NCBI RefSeq assembly: GCF_001577525.1 | Contig: NZ_CP013015.1 | Location: 62,001 to 126,000 of the forward strand | Direction of reading: 5' to 3' | Length of the DNA: 64,000 nucleotides | Source: Candidatus Desulfofervidus auxilii | GTDB lineage: Bacteria; Desulfobacterota; Desulfofervidia; Desulfofervidales; Desulfofervidaceae | Shown: piece after piece, positions 26,911 through 36,915 of the stretch | Layout of the letters: every line of letters begins with the position of its first letter | Position numbering within the stretch: position 1 is the first letter of the stretch | Program-made: the position numbers and the translations under genes | The notes under the pieces: model-generated | Told to the model about the DNA's origin: nothing | Database searches by the model: none | The model's input: the letters and a program-made list of their open reading frames with translations, nothing else

Positions 26911-28137
26911 TTAAGCTTTATTTTTTGAAAAAATTTTTACCTTTTTGAACTTCTTTTTTCCTAGCTGAATTAGGTAGGTTTTACCACTAGGAATTTCTGT
27001 TTCAGGTGACATTACCTTTTCTTGATTAATTTTTACCCCACCTTGTATGATTAGACGTTTTGCTTCTGAAGTACTGGAGGTAAAATGAGCTAGTTGAAGG
27101 AGTTTAGGAAGCCATATTTTCCCCTCAGGCCAGGAGATGGCTATCTCCTCAATTTTTTTCGGAAGCTTTTTATGTTTAAATACCCTCTCAAATTCTATCT
27201 CTGCCTCTTTTGCTGCCTTTTGCCCATGAAAACGAGTTACAATTTCTAAGGCCAATTGTTTTTTTACCTCTTTGGGATGTAAACTTCCTTTTTGGACTTT
27301 CTCTTTCAATTCAGAAATTTCTTTTAGAGAAGAATCACTGAGAAGTTCATAATACCGCCACATTAACTGGTCAGAAATAGACATGATCTTACCAAACATT
27401 TCCTGTGGAGGTTCGGTAATTCCAATATAATTTCCCAAACTTTTGCTCATTTTTTGCACACCATCTAAGCCTTCTAACAGGGGAAGTGTCATTACAACCT
27501 GAGGTTCTTGACCAAAGTCCCGTTGGAGTTCTCTGCCTACCAAAAGATTAAATTTTTGGTCAGTGCCCCCAACTTCTACATCGGCTTGTAAAGCAATAGA
27601 ATCATATCCTTGAAGAAGAGGGTAGATAAACTCATGGATACTAATTGGCTGTTCATTCAAAAATCGCTTATGAAAATCATCTCTCTCCAACATTCGGGCT
27701 ACAGTGTAATGAGAACAGAGTTTTACCACATCAATAGCTGACATTTTACTCAACCAGCTACTGTTGAAAACAACTTTAGTCCTAGTTGGTTCCAAAATCT
27801 TAAAAATTTGTTCTTCATAGGTTTGGGCATTAATTAAAACCTCTTCCCTGGTCAGGGCCGGCCTTGTTTCTGATTTACCAGAAGGATCACCAATCATAGC
27901 TGTAAAATCACCAATAAGAAAATAGACATCATGTCCTAATTCTTGGAAATGCTTTAGTTTCTGAAGTAAGACAGTATGTCCCAGATGAATGTCTGGGGCA
28001 GTAGGGTCAAAACCTGCTTTCACCTTTAAAGTTCGCTTTTTAGTATGAGCAGATATCAATTTTTGCTTTAATTCTTTTTCAGAGATAACTTCTACTACAC
28101 CTCTTAAAAGCAGGTTTAACTCTTCCTCAATGCTCAT
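26911..28137 (-). CDS. tyrS: Tyrosyl-tRNA synthetase
   Basis: 408 residues of the class I synthetase that charges tRNA-Tyr. The HIGH-type motif is HLGH within [18 protein letters not shown] (about 45-62), and KMSKSLGN (about 233-240) is the KMSKS loop. A C-terminal S4 RNA-binding domain occupies about 345-405. It overlaps ymdB by 11 bases at its 5' end. The stop codon (26911-26913) lies in the target duplication of element copy 2, so the element inserted exactly at the end of this gene. Confidence 0.97.
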   Translation of the reverse strand: MSIEEELNLLLRGVVEVISEKELKQKLISAHTKKRTLKVKAGFDPTAPDIHLGHTVLLQKLKHFQELGHDVYFLIGDFTAMIGDPSGKSETRPALTREEVLINAQTYEEQIFKILEPTRTKVVFNSSWLSKMSAIDVVKLCSHYTVARMLERDDFHKRFLNEQPISIHEFIYPLLQGYDSIALQADVEVGGTDQKFNLLVGRELQRDFGQEPQVVMTLPLLEGLDGVQKMSKSLGNYIGITEPPQEMFGKIMSISDQLMWRYYELLSDSSLKEISELKEKVQKGSLHPKEVKKQLALEIVTRFHGQKAAKEAEIEFERVFKHKKLPKKIEEIAISWPEGKIWLPKLLQLAHFTSSTSEAKRLIIQGGVKINQEKVMSPETEIPSGKTYLIQLGKKKFKKVKIFSKNKA

Positions 28138-28936
28138 TTGTAACCTCTATAATTCGTTTTACGGATTGTGTTTTACCAGATGAGGTATCTATGGTAACAA
28201 CCACTCCTTGTAAAGAACAAGGACCTTTTTCTGGTTTAAATCTCTGTGGTAATTGAGTCAAAAACTTTTTTAGTGCTGTTTCTATTTTCATACCGATAAC
28301 TGAGTATAGAGCTCCTGTCATTCCCACATCAGTGATATAACCAGTCCCTTGGGGAAGAATAGTTTCATCGGCTGTTTGAACATGGGTATGTGTTCCTAAA
28401 ACAGCACTTATTTTCCCATCCAAAAACCAACCCATAGCCTTTTTTTCTGAAGTAGCTTCAGCATGAAAATCTAATAAAATAATAGGTGTAATTGGCCTCA
28501 TATTTTCTATAATGGTTTCTGCCACGCGAAAGGGACAATCTAAATTTTGCATAAATACCCGTCCTTCTAAATTTATTATACCTAATTTTAAACCTGAATG
28601 TAATGTGAATATAGTCCAACCTTTACCTGGAACACCAGGAGGATAATTAGCAGGTCTAAGAAGCCTGTTAGTCTGTTCTAAATAAGGTAAAATTTCCTTT
28701 TTTTTCCAAACATGGTTTCCAGAAGTAATTATATTAATTCCATTATCAAATAATTCCTCAGCAATTTTAGGTGTGATGCCCAAACCTCCTGCTGCATTCT
28801 CACCATTGGCAATAATACAATCTAATTTGTATTTTTCCCGAAGTTCCGGTAGCTTCTGATAAACTATTTTCCTTCCTGACTTTCCCACAATGTCCCCAAT
28901 AAAAAAAATTTTAACTTCATCATTTGGCATAAGCAA
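28127..28936 (-). CDS. ymdB: YmdB-family metallophosphoesterase
   Basis: 269 residues. Metal-binding motifs are [10 protein letters not shown] (about 11-20), [19 protein letters not shown] (about 71-78), [10 protein letters not shown] and [10 protein letters not shown]. The family hydrolyses 2',3'-cyclic nucleotides and is commonly found next to rny, as here. It overlaps rny by 17 bases and tyrS by 11. The start may be the ATG at 28930 (MPNDE) rather than 28936. Confidence 0.92.
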   Translation of the reverse strand: MLMPNDEVKIFFIGDIVGKSGRKIVYQKLPELREKYKLDCIIANGENAAGGLGITPKIAEELFDNGINIITSGNHVWKKKEILPYLEQTNRLLRPANYPPGVPGKGWTIFTLHSGLKLGIINLEGRVFMQNLDCPFRVAETIIENMRPITPIILLDFHAEATSEKKAMGWFLDGKISAVLGTHTHVQTADETILPQGTGYITDVGMTGALYSVIGMKIETALKKFLTQLPQRFKPEKGPCSLQGVVVTIDTSSGKTQSVKRIIEVTNEH

Positions 28937-30476
28937 CGGCTCTTTTTTCTCTGATTACAAACACTTTAATCTGTCCAGGATAACGCACCTCCTGTTCTAT
29001 CCGTTTGGCCACATCATGAGCCAATAGGGTAATGTCTTCGTCACTTAAAAGCTCACTTTCAACTATAATTCTTACCTCACGCCCGGCCTGAATAGCATAG
29101 GCTTTACATACCCCATCAAAACTCTGGGCAATTTTTTCTAGATTTTCTATCCTTTTTATGTAAGATTCTAAGGTTTCTTTTCTCGCTCCTGGTCTAGCAC
29201 CAGAAAGTGTGTCAGCGGCTGAGACTAGAATAGCTAAAACAGTTTCAGGGGGAACGTCTTCATGATGAGCAGCTATGGCATGAACAATTGCCTCTGTCTC
29301 TCCATATTTTTTAGCTAACTCAGCTCCGATCAAGGCATGTGGCCCTTCCACTTCATGATCCACAGCCTTTCCTATATCATGAAGTAACCCCGCCCTTTTG
29401 GCCTCCTTAGGGTCAAGACCTAATTCTGAAGCCATAATTCCTGCCATAAAGGCCACTTCCATGGAGTGTTGTAATACATTTTGACCATAACTGGTGCGAT
29501 ATTTAAGTTTTCCTAAAAGTTTTACTATTTCAGGATGGAAGCCATGAATTCCCACATCAAAACAGACTTGTTCTCCTGTTTCACGAATAGCTGTTTCCAC
29601 CTCTTGAGTTGTTTTGTTGACTACTTCCTCAATCCTTGCAGGATGAATTCTCCCATCAGCCACCAATCGTTCTAATGAAAGCCTGGCAATTTCTCGACGA
29701 ATGGGATTAAAGCCCGAGAGGACTACTACCTCTGGTGTATCATCAATAATTACGTCAATACCGGTAGCTGCTTCTAAGGCCCGAATGTTTCTCCCCTCTC
29801 TCCCAATAATCCGTCCCTTCATTTCTTCACTGGGGAGAGGAACTACAGATACTGTCTTTTCAGCTACAAATTCACCCGCATAACGATTAATCGCCAAGGC
29901 TAAAATCTCCTTAGCCTTTTTATTGGCTTCCTCTTTTGCTTCATTTTCAATCTGACGTATTAATTTTGCTGCTTCATGTCTGGTTTCTTCTTCTACTTGC
30001 TTTAAAAGTAGTTGTTTGGCTTCTTCACTAGTCATTTGGGCTAAGGCCTCTAATTTTTGTCTTTCCTCTTGTAGCAACTTTTCATAAATAATCTTTCTTT
30101 CCTCAATATCCTTTTCTTTATTTTCTAATTCCTTTTCACGATGGTTTAAAGCATCCTCTTTTCTTTCTAAAATGGCTATTTTTTTCTCAAGTTGTTCTTC
30201 TCTTTTCAGTAATCTGTTTTCTAATCTTTGCAAATCTCTCCGTTTTTCTTTGGTTTCTCTCTCAAATTCACTCCGCATCTGGTAAAGAAGTTCCTTGGCC
30301 TGTCCAGAAGCTTCTCGCTGGATTTGTTTTGCTTCTTGTTTCGCCTCTTGGAGAATTTGCCTTGCTTCTTGTTTTGCTGAAAAAAACTCTTTTTTATAGA
30401 GATATTTTTGGAGAAACCAGATGACCACGCCACCTAAGATAAAGCTGATTAATCCTATTAATAGATATTCCACCAT
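28920..30476 (-). CDS. rny: Ribonuclease Y
   Basis: 518 residues: N-terminal membrane helix (about 3-22), a long coiled coil (about 25-190), a KH RNA-binding domain with [15 protein letters not shown] (about 215-229), and an HD phosphohydrolase domain with [10 protein letters not shown] and [12 protein letters not shown]. RNase Y is an endoribonuclease that starts mRNA decay from the inner membrane. I chose the ATG at 30476, which has an AAAAGGAGTT site at proper spacing; a TTG at 30494 is in frame but lies upstream of that site. Its leader carries a large inverted repeat. Confidence 0.95.
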   Translation of the reverse strand: MVEYLLIGLISFILGGVVIWFLQKYLYKKEFFSAKQEARQILQEAKQEAKQIQREASGQAKELLYQMRSEFERETKEKRRDLQRLENRLLKREEQLEKKIAILERKEDALNHREKELENKEKDIEERKIIYEKLLQEERQKLEALAQMTSEEAKQLLLKQVEEETRHEAAKLIRQIENEAKEEANKKAKEILALAINRYAGEFVAEKTVSVVPLPSEEMKGRIIGREGRNIRALEAATGIDVIIDDTPEVVVLSGFNPIRREIARLSLERLVADGRIHPARIEEVVNKTTQEVETAIRETGEQVCFDVGIHGFHPEIVKLLGKLKYRTSYGQNVLQHSMEVAFMAGIMASELGLDPKEAKRAGLLHDIGKAVDHEVEGPHALIGAELAKKYGETEAIVHAIAAHHEDVPPETVLAILVSAADTLSGARPGARKETLESYIKRIENLEKIAQSFDGVCKAYAIQAGREVRIIVESELLSDEDITLLAHDVAKRIEQEVRYPGQIKVFVIREKRAVAYAK

Positions 30477-30493
30477 TTCAACTCCTTTTATCA

Positions 30494-30661
30494 ATTACAA
30501 GTAGGACAAAAAGTGGATTAAAATAGGAAGAGATTTAATCTAAATATAGCTATTTAAGAAATCATGAAAAATATATTATAAACCCTCCTTGGGGTTCTTA
30601 AGCATTCCTCCTGTTGAGGAGAGATAAAAATATATATAATCCACTTAGCCCTACTTGTAAT
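30494..30661. repeat. Long inverted repeat in the rny leader
   Basis: Arms at 30494-30520 and 30637-30661 are reverse complements over 22 of about 25 positions: TAATCCACTT and CCTACTTGTAAT match exactly around a short mismatch. About 116 bases lie between them, with two small hairpins (near 30582-30597 and 30607-30621). It sits between the 3' end of the 6S RNA and the rny start. It may be a folded 5' leader of rny or a small 168-bp TIR element; no convincing target duplication is seen. Confidence 0.6.
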
Positions 30662-30669
30662 GTTTTATA

Positions 30670-30846
30670 TTTATCCCGCAGTGCCGTGTTGGTAGAGTCT
30701 TTTGAACCTGTCTTCCGACAGGTGGGTACTCCATTACTCCTTTTGGCTTTTTCCTAAAAGGAAAGGCCATCCAGAGCAAGCGGGAGTTCCCAAGGTAATT
30801 AACGTCGGCCCAAAATCATCTACCTAATCACGCACACCGCAGGAAT
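30670..30846 (-). ncRNA. ssrS: 6S RNA
   Basis: Read on the minus strand, CCTGCGGTGTGC (30832-30843) pairs along its whole length with GGCACTGCGGG (30675-30685) to form the closing stem, allowing G-U pairs. The inner arms and a large unpaired middle (around TTGGGCCGACG ... ACCTTGGGAACTCCCGCTTG) match the 6S layout. The position directly after zapA is the usual home of ssrS in proteobacteria. 6S RNA mimics an open promoter and sequesters sigma-70 RNA polymerase. Its 5' end overlaps the zapA stop. Exact ends are estimated. Confidence 0.82.
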
Positions 30847-31132
30847 TTTTATCCCAAAAGTTATCAATTAAATTTATTAAATATGTAATTTTATGGTCTA
30901 ATTTTTTAGTCAAATTTTCATAATTTTCTTTCAAATCCGAATACTCAAGAGCTATATTAAATGTAGCTAACAAACTTAAACTCAATCTATCTTTAAAGTG
31001 TTTTTGTCTTTGAATATCTGATAGATATTCGTTGACAAAATTAGTTATTTTCTCAATTTTCTCCGCAGGTTCTTTGGTCTTTACTAAAAATTCTCTTTCA
31101 AACAATCTAACTGGAATTATATTTTCCTTCAT
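30824..31132 (-). CDS. zapA: Cell division protein ZapA
   Basis: 102 residues with the ZapA pattern: an N-terminal VRLFEREFLVKT strand region, KIEKITNFVNEYLSDIQ helix (about 25-41) and a C-terminal coiled coil. ZapA crosslinks FtsZ filaments at the division ring. It overlaps the upstream coiled-coil gene by four bases (ATGA) and is followed by the 6S RNA, the order seen widely in proteobacteria. Confidence 0.85.
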   Translation of the reverse strand: MKENIIPVRLFEREFLVKTKEPAEKIEKITNFVNEYLSDIQRQKHFKDRLSLSLLATFNIALEYSDLKENYENLTKKLDHKITYLINLIDNFWDKNSCGVRD

Positions 31133-31350
31133 AAGCTTTCAATTTCTTCAATTTTTTCTATCAATGCCTGAATCTTTTGAGCCATCATTGTTTTTTCTTC
31201 TTGTATATCCTTCAATCTTTGTTCAAAATTTTTAACCTTTTCCTGAGCGTTTTTTAATTCCTCTAAAGTTTGAGCATGCAATTCCTTTAATTCTTTAAAT
31301 TTTTGTAAAACTACTATGATTTTCTGCTCTAAAATTTCAAGATTATCCAT
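31129..31350 (-). CDS. zapB: Coiled-coil protein, ZapB-like
   Basis: 73 residues predicted to be one continuous coiled coil (heptads from about 5 to 70, rich in Glu, Lys, Leu). Small all-coil proteins directly upstream of zapA are usually ZapB-like division-ring partners. The sequence alone is low in specific signal; the call rests on coil nature and the overlap with zapA. Confidence 0.65.
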   Translation of the reverse strand: MDNLEILEQKIIVVLQKFKELKELHAQTLEELKNAQEKVKNFEQRLKDIQEEKTMMAQKIQALIEKIEEIESL

Positions 31351-31432
31351 TCCTTTTTTATAATAACCTGAATGGTAAGAAAGTCAAGTTGGGATAAAAA
31401 AACATATCAATCTTTACAGAATAATATAAAAA

Positions 31433-33400
31433 GTGTTAGAAAAAACAGATCAAGTGACTGAGGATATTGGACAGGTTATGCCTAATCGTCGAATTTATCT
31501 CAAAATGAAATCACTAAAAGAAGCACAAAGTATATTTTTTTCGGCTTTTAATTTTACAAATTTTTTGAAAACAGAAGTTATTTCTACTACTGAGTCTTTA
31601 AATCGGGTGACAGCTAAACCTATTTTTGCTAGGTTTTCCTCCCCTAATTTTCACTGTGCAGCCATGGATGGTTATGCAGTAAACGCAGAATTGACTTTTG
31701 GAGTAACTTTAGACCAGCCAAAGGAACTCACTATTGGAAAGGAGGTATTTGCCATAAATACTGGCTATCCTTTGCCTGATAATACCAATGCTGTAATTAT
31801 GATAGAGAATGTAGTAGAAAAGGAAGGTAAAATAGAGATTAATAAAGCCGTTTATCCGTGGCAAAATGTGCGAAAAGTAGGTGAAGATATTGTGGCCACG
31901 GAATTGATCTTGCCACCCAATCATCGCATCACACCCTATGATATTGGTGCACTTTTAGAAGGTGGCATCTTTGAGGTTGAAGTGAAGGAAAAACCAAAAG
32001 TTATTATCATTCCTACCGGCAATGAGGTTGTCCCTATTGAAATAGCTCAAGATAGAGGGATTGAGAAGGGTCAGGTGATAGAATCCAATTCATGGATGCT
32101 TAGCTCTCTATTAAACACTACCAATGCCATTTGTGAAAAATGGCCAGTAGTGCCAGATGAGTTTAGACAATTAAAAACCACCATTCAGAAGGCAGTGGAA
32201 TCTGATGCCCATTTGGTAATTATTCTTGCGGGTTCATCTGCTGGGAGTAAAGATTATACAGTCTTGGCTCTAGAAGAATTGGGCGAAGTTTTAGTCCATG
32301 GTGTAACTATTATGCCTGGTAAGCCTACCATTTTAGCAAAGGTAAATAACAAGCCTGTTATTGGTAATCCGGGTTATCCTGTATCATCAGTAATATCCTT
32401 TGAACAGTTTGTCCTTCCTATCCTTTCTCAGATGCAGGGTTTTGTCTATGAAGAAAGACCAAAACTAAAGGTCTTTTTGTCCTGCCCTGTTCCATCAAAG
32501 TTAGGTATAGAAGAGTTTCTCAGGGTCAAATTGGGACAAGTGGGGAAAAATATTGTTGCTACACCTATGCCCCGAACTGCTGGTTCTATAACCACATTGA
32601 CCAAGGCACATGGAATAATTCGTATTCCTGCCCAAAGGGAAGGTATTGAGGAAGATGAACAGGTGGAGGCAGAACTCCTTGTTCCTCAGGCAGAAATTTT
32701 TAATACCATTGTTATCATTGGCAGTCATGATTTAACCATAGATTTGTTGACTTCAGAGTTGAAAAAAATAGACCCGTTTCTGAATATTTCTTCCAGTAAT
32801 GTGGGTAGTTTGAGTGGATTAATGGCTATCAAAAAGGGTAGGGCACATCTAGCCGGAACTCACCTTTTTGACCCTGAGACAGGTATCTATAATCTCACTT
32901 ATATTGATAGATATTTACCAGAAATACCTGTAAAGGTAGTAAATTTGGTTATTCGTCATCAAGGTCTAATTGTTCCTAAAGGTAACCCCAAAAAAATAAA
33001 GAGTATTGAGGATTTAACCCGTTCAGATGTCCTTTTTGTTAATCGGCAAAGAGGGGCAGGCACCAGGATTTTACTTGATTATAAATTAAAACAACTTAAT
33101 ATTAACTCTTCTCAAATTAAGGGCTATGACTGCGAAGAAATTTCACATATGGCGGTGGCGGTGGATGTATTAAGTGGCAGAGCAGATGTGGGTTTGGGAA
33201 TTTATGCTGCTGCTAAGGCGCTGAATTTAGATTTTATTCCCATAGCTGTAGAAGAATATGATCTGGTAGTTCCTGAAACCCTTTGGGAAACAAAAAAGAT
33301 TCAAACCATTTTACAATTAATTAATTCCCATAAATTTAAACAAGCAGTTGAGAAAATGGGTGGATATGAAACTAGTAAAACAGGTATGGTAAAACGATAA
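31433..33400 (+). CDS. moeA: MoeA fused to a periplasmic-binding-like domain
   Basis: 655 residues. Residues about 25-410 are MoeA, which inserts molybdate into molybdopterin: AMDGYAV, TGNEV, the MoCF-binding core with AGSSAGSKDYT and MPGKPTILA. Residues about 430-645 form a type 2 periplasmic-binding-like domain (TIVIIGSHDLTIDLL, RGAGTRILLDY, GRADVGLGIYAAAKAL) related to LysR/ModA-like ligand binding, but without a signal peptide. It probably senses molybdate or a cofactor intermediate. The start is either GTG at 31433 or, more likely, the ATG at 31478. smc follows after two bases. Confidence 0.88.
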   Translation: MLEKTDQVTEDIGQVMPNRRIYLKMKSLKEAQSIFFSAFNFTNFLKTEVISTTESLNRVTAKPIFARFSSPNFHCAAMDGYAVNAELTFGVTLDQPKELTIGKEVFAINTGYPLPDNTNAVIMIENVVEKEGKIEINKAVYPWQNVRKVGEDIVATELILPPNHRITPYDIGALLEGGIFEVEVKEKPKVIIIPTGNEVVPIEIAQDRGIEKGQVIESNSWMLSSLLNTTNAICEKWPVVPDEFRQLKTTIQKAVESDAHLVIILAGSSAGSKDYTVLALEELGEVLVHGVTIMPGKPTILAKVNNKPVIGNPGYPVSSVISFEQFVLPILSQMQGFVYEERPKLKVFLSCPVPSKLGIEEFLRVKLGQVGKNIVATPMPRTAGSITTLTKAHGIIRIPAQREGIEEDEQVEAELLVPQAEIFNTIVIIGSHDLTIDLLTSELKKIDPFLNISSSNVGSLSGLMAIKKGRAHLAGTHLFDPETGIYNLTYIDRYLPEIPVKVVNLVIRHQGLIVPKGNPKKIKSIEDLTRSDVLFVNRQRGAGTRILLDYKLKQLNINSSQIKGYDCEEISHMAVAVDVLSGRADVGLGIYAAAKALNLDFIPIAVEEYDLVVPETLWETKKIQTILQLINSHKFKQAVEKMGGYETSKTGMVKR

Positions 33401-33402
33401 TA

Positions 33403-36400
33403 ATGCTTGAAGAGCATAAACCTTGTGCATTCCTAAAGACTTTCAAGTTAAAAGGATTTAAATCCTTTGCCCGACTTACTACTTTGCATTTCTCTCCTGG
33501 CATTTCAGTGATTGTAGGTCCAAATGGTTGTGGAAAGAGTAATTTGGTAGATGCCCTTAAGTGGGTATTGGGAGAACAGAGTTTTAAGTCCTTGCGCAGT
33601 AAAAGCTCAGAAGACCTTATTTTTAGTGGCAGTGAAAAAGCACCTCCTTTAAATATGGCAGAAGTCTCAGTGGTCTTAGAGCAGCATAATGCTTCAGAAA
33701 TAATGCTTACTAGATGTGTATTTCGCTCAGGTGAAAATAGATACCTGCTAAACAAAAAACACTGCCGCTTAAAGGATATTAAAGATGTCCTATTAAATAT
33801 GGGCTTTGGTTTGAAAAATTATGCTATCGTTGACCAAGGACAAATAGCTTATCTTTTAGAAATTTCACCTTTGGAAAAACGCCGTCTGTTAGAGGAAGCA
33901 GCAGGGGTCACTAAATATCGCGAAAAAAAAGAAGAAACTTTACACAAAATACAAGAGACAAAACAAAACTTGCTGCGTATAGAAGATATCCTGGGAGAAG
34001 TGGAAAAACAGGTAAAAAAATTAAGCACCCAGTCCAAAAAAGCTAAAAAATATTTGGAGCTTAAAAAAAATTTAGAAAAAGTGCATCTTTCTCTATTACT
34101 CAAGAGTTATCAGATAAAGACAGACAATATCTGTGAGAAACAAAAACAAATTGAGGTATGGAAAAGAGAAAGGAAGGAGATAGAAAGAGAATATAAACTT
34201 CTTTTGAAACAAGCAGAGACTTTAAGGACCTCCATATCTACAGGAGAACAAACCTTAGGAAAATATGAACAGAGCTATTGGGAAATTAAAAATGAGATAA
34301 ATCAGATAAAGAGTGTTTTAATTAGTTTAGACCGACAAAAAGACATTCTTAACCAGCAAAAGCAGACCATCAGAAAAAGGGAAGCGGATTTACACTTGGC
34401 CATTAATCAAATTAAGGAAAGCTGCAAAGAAATAGAAGCAGAGACAGCTACACTTGCTAATAAAATAGAGAAGACAGAGGTATTAATAAACACCATAAAT
34501 AATGAGATAGCACACTTAGACCAGGAGAATAGTAAAAAGATGCCGGGGCTCAGGAGTAAAAGCAAGATTTTGGAAAGAAATAAAGCAGAAATGATTAAGT
34601 TTAAAGCAGAAATAGAACATCTTTTAGGGAGGAGGGATTCCTTAATTCAAGAAAAACAAAGAGTGGAAAAACGGCAAATGCAGTTAGAAAATGACCAAAA
34701 ACAATGTCTTAAAGAATTAGAAGAAATTGAGCACAAACTAGGAGTATTAAAAAATAAAATTATTGATATTAAACAAGTTCAAGAACAGGTAGCCCAGCGA
34801 TGTCAAAAAATTAGACAAAAAAAATACCAGTGGCAAAAGGTCATCATAAAGATGGAAGAAAACCTCATTCGTTCTCAATCACGATTAAAGAGCATCAAGT
34901 TATGGTTAGAAAGTCATCTGCCTAGACAAAAAATGCCTGCTGATAAAGATATTTCTTCTATTATGGACATTATTATAAATGCAAATGGTTTTGAAGATGC
35001 AGTAGAGGCCGTATTAAGATTAAAGACGGGAAATGGATGGCTCATAAAAGATTTTTCTAACGCACTCAAAATTTTAAGACAATCTTTTCTAAAAGAGCCA
35101 TTTTCTTTAGTATTACGTGATTTACCAGATCCACAATCTTCTTTACCTCAAGACCCTAAGAAATATCTTTTATCTTTGATCCAAATTAGGGAAGGATGTC
35201 TCCCTTTAGGGAAAAGATTGTTTGGTAATGTGATTGTGGTCCAAACTTTAACTCAAGATTTATTAAACCTCCATCCAAACATTATATTTGTTACACCTAA
35301 GGGTGAGATTTTGACCAGTGAGGGAGTGATTCATAAAGGTTATTCTCAAGGGATACTGAAAGAATATCTATCTCAAAAAAAACTTTATATTCACCTTCAG
35401 AAAAAAGTTGGTATACTAAAAAGACATCTATCCCAGGTAAGGACTAGGTTTAAAACTTTAAAAATAGAATTAACTCAATTAGAGAAGTTATTAAAAGAGA
35501 ATGAAATAGAAGTAGAGAAGTATAAAAAACAACAAGATGGAATAAAAGAAGAAGAGATCAAACAAAAGGAATTTTTAAAATACACCTTTTTACAAAAAGA
35601 AGAAAACCAAAAAAGGATAAATGAAATTCTAAAAAATTTAGAAAGTATCCAAACCACCATTCAACAGAGAGAACGGCGTTTTAAAAAAGCAGAAAAAAGT
35701 AGGGATGCTTTAGAAGAAGAACTCAGGCGTTTGAGAAAGGAGGTAGAAGAGATTAAAATGTTGAAGGAAAAAAAGACACAACGTTTAAATGAATATATTT
35801 TACAGAACAGAGAGATGGAAAGTAAAAAAAGATTCTTTCTTCAAGAGAGGAAAAGGCTAATTATGGAGCAAGAAAATTTGATTACTCGACAGAGAGAACT
35901 GAGAGAGGAGCTAAAGGGTATTGAAAATCAAGAGATGATGCTTAAGAAAGAACAAAAAGAGAAAAAACAGCGAGTTATTGAGGCTGATAAGAAAGAAAAA
36001 GAACTTTTAGCAAATATAAATGCCTTAAAAAAGGAGATAAAATGGCTTTCACAGAAAGAAAGAGCAATTACAGAAAAAATTTCTTTATTTCAGTCTAAAA
36101 GGCAAGAATTATCTCAAAAAATTAACCTTTATGAGTTAGAAGTTTCCAAGTTAACAGGAGAAATAAATATTTTAGGTGATAGGCTTCAGAAAGAATATGG
36201 GATTTTATTTTCAGAAGATGGGTTATGCCCTCCATTGGAACTGAGTGTGGAAGATTTAGAAGATAAAAGGATAGAATTAGAGGGTAAACTTCAGGCCATG
36301 TCTAACATTAACCTGGGTGCCATTGAGGAATACAAAGAAGTAAGTGAAAGATATAACTTTCTTAAAAATCAAAGGAAAGACCTAAAGAGTTCTCTCAAAG

Positions 36401-36915
36401 ATTTAGAGAAGGCAATCAAGACCATTGATAGGACTTCCGTTAATTTATTTCTTACTACTTTGCAAAAGGTAAATGAAAAGTTTTGTTCTATTTTGCAATT
36501 TGTGTTTAGGGGAGCTAAGGGAGAAATCACTCTTTTGGAACCAGCACATCCTTTGTCTTCTGGTGTAGATTTTAAGGTACGGCTACCTGGAAAGAAGGTA
36601 ACTCATCATTTGTTATCTATGGGAGAAAGATGTCTCATTTCTCTTATCTTTCTTTTCAGCCTTTATTCTGTTAGACCAAGCCCTTTTTGCATTCTGGATG
36701 AGGTTGATGCTGGATTAGATTCACAAAACTTGCGCTGTTTTTGCGATTTACTATTACAGTTGAAAAATCAGATGCAGCTAATTGTTATTACTCATAATCG
36801 TATGACTATGCAAATAGCCAATGCTATTATTGGAGTAACTATGGAAGAAAAAGGCATTTCCCAAGTCTTTTCCCTTTCTTTAGATAAGGAGGTAAGGCAT
36901 GCTCAAATGGTTTAA
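33403..36915 (+). CDS. smc: Chromosome partition protein SMC
   Basis: 1170 residues. An N-terminal ATPase half carries FKLKGFKSFA and Walker A GPNGCGKSNLVDALKW (about 45-60). Two long coiled coils flank a hinge (about 520-650). The C-terminal half has the ABC signature and Walker B FCILDEVDAGLD (about 1103-1114). The signature reads LLSMGERCLISL, where LSGGE is usual. SMC with ScpA/B compacts and segregates chromosomes. It overlaps ftsY by 17 bases, a frequent gene pair. Confidence 0.95.
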   Translation: MLEEHKPCAFLKTFKLKGFKSFARLTTLHFSPGISVIVGPNGCGKSNLVDALKWVLGEQSFKSLRSKSSEDLIFSGSEKAPPLNMAEVSVVLEQHNASEIMLTRCVFRSGENRYLLNKKHCRLKDIKDVLLNMGFGLKNYAIVDQGQIAYLLEISPLEKRRLLEEAAGVTKYREKKEETLHKIQETKQNLLRIEDILGEVEKQVKKLSTQSKKAKKYLELKKNLEKVHLSLLLKSYQIKTDNICEKQKQIEVWKRERKEIEREYKLLLKQAETLRTSISTGEQTLGKYEQSYWEIKNEINQIKSVLISLDRQKDILNQQKQTIRKREADLHLAINQIKESCKEIEAETATLANKIEKTEVLINTINNEIAHLDQENSKKMPGLRSKSKILERNKAEMIKFKAEIEHLLGRRDSLIQEKQRVEKRQMQLENDQKQCLKELEEIEHKLGVLKNKIIDIKQVQEQVAQRCQKIRQKKYQWQKVIIKMEENLIRSQSRLKSIKLWLESHLPRQKMPADKDISSIMDIIINANGFEDAVEAVLRLKTGNGWLIKDFSNALKILRQSFLKEPFSLVLRDLPDPQSSLPQDPKKYLLSLIQIREGCLPLGKRLFGNVIVVQTLTQDLLNLHPNIIFVTPKGEILTSEGVIHKGYSQGILKEYLSQKKLYIHLQKKVGILKRHLSQVRTRFKTLKIELTQLEKLLKENEIEVEKYKKQQDGIKEEEIKQKEFLKYTFLQKEENQKRINEILKNLESIQTTIQQRERRFKKAEKSRDALEEELRRLRKEVEEIKMLKEKKTQRLNEYILQNREMESKKRFFLQERKRLIMEQENLITRQRELREELKGIENQEMMLKKEQKEKKQRVIEADKKEKELLANINALKKEIKWLSQKERAITEKISLFQSKRQELSQKINLYELEVSKLTGEINILGDRLQKEYGILFSEDGLCPPLELSVEDLEDKRIELEGKLQAMSNINLGAIEEYKEVSERYNFLKNQRKDLKSSLKDLEKAIKTIDRTSVNLFLTTLQKVNEKFCSILQFVFRGAKGEITLLEPAHPLSSGVDFKVRLPGKKVTHHLLSMGERCLISLIFLFSLYSVRPSPFCILDEVDAGLDSQNLRCFCDLLLQLKNQMQLIVITHNRMTMQIANAIIGVTMEEKGISQVFSLSLDKEVRHAQMV

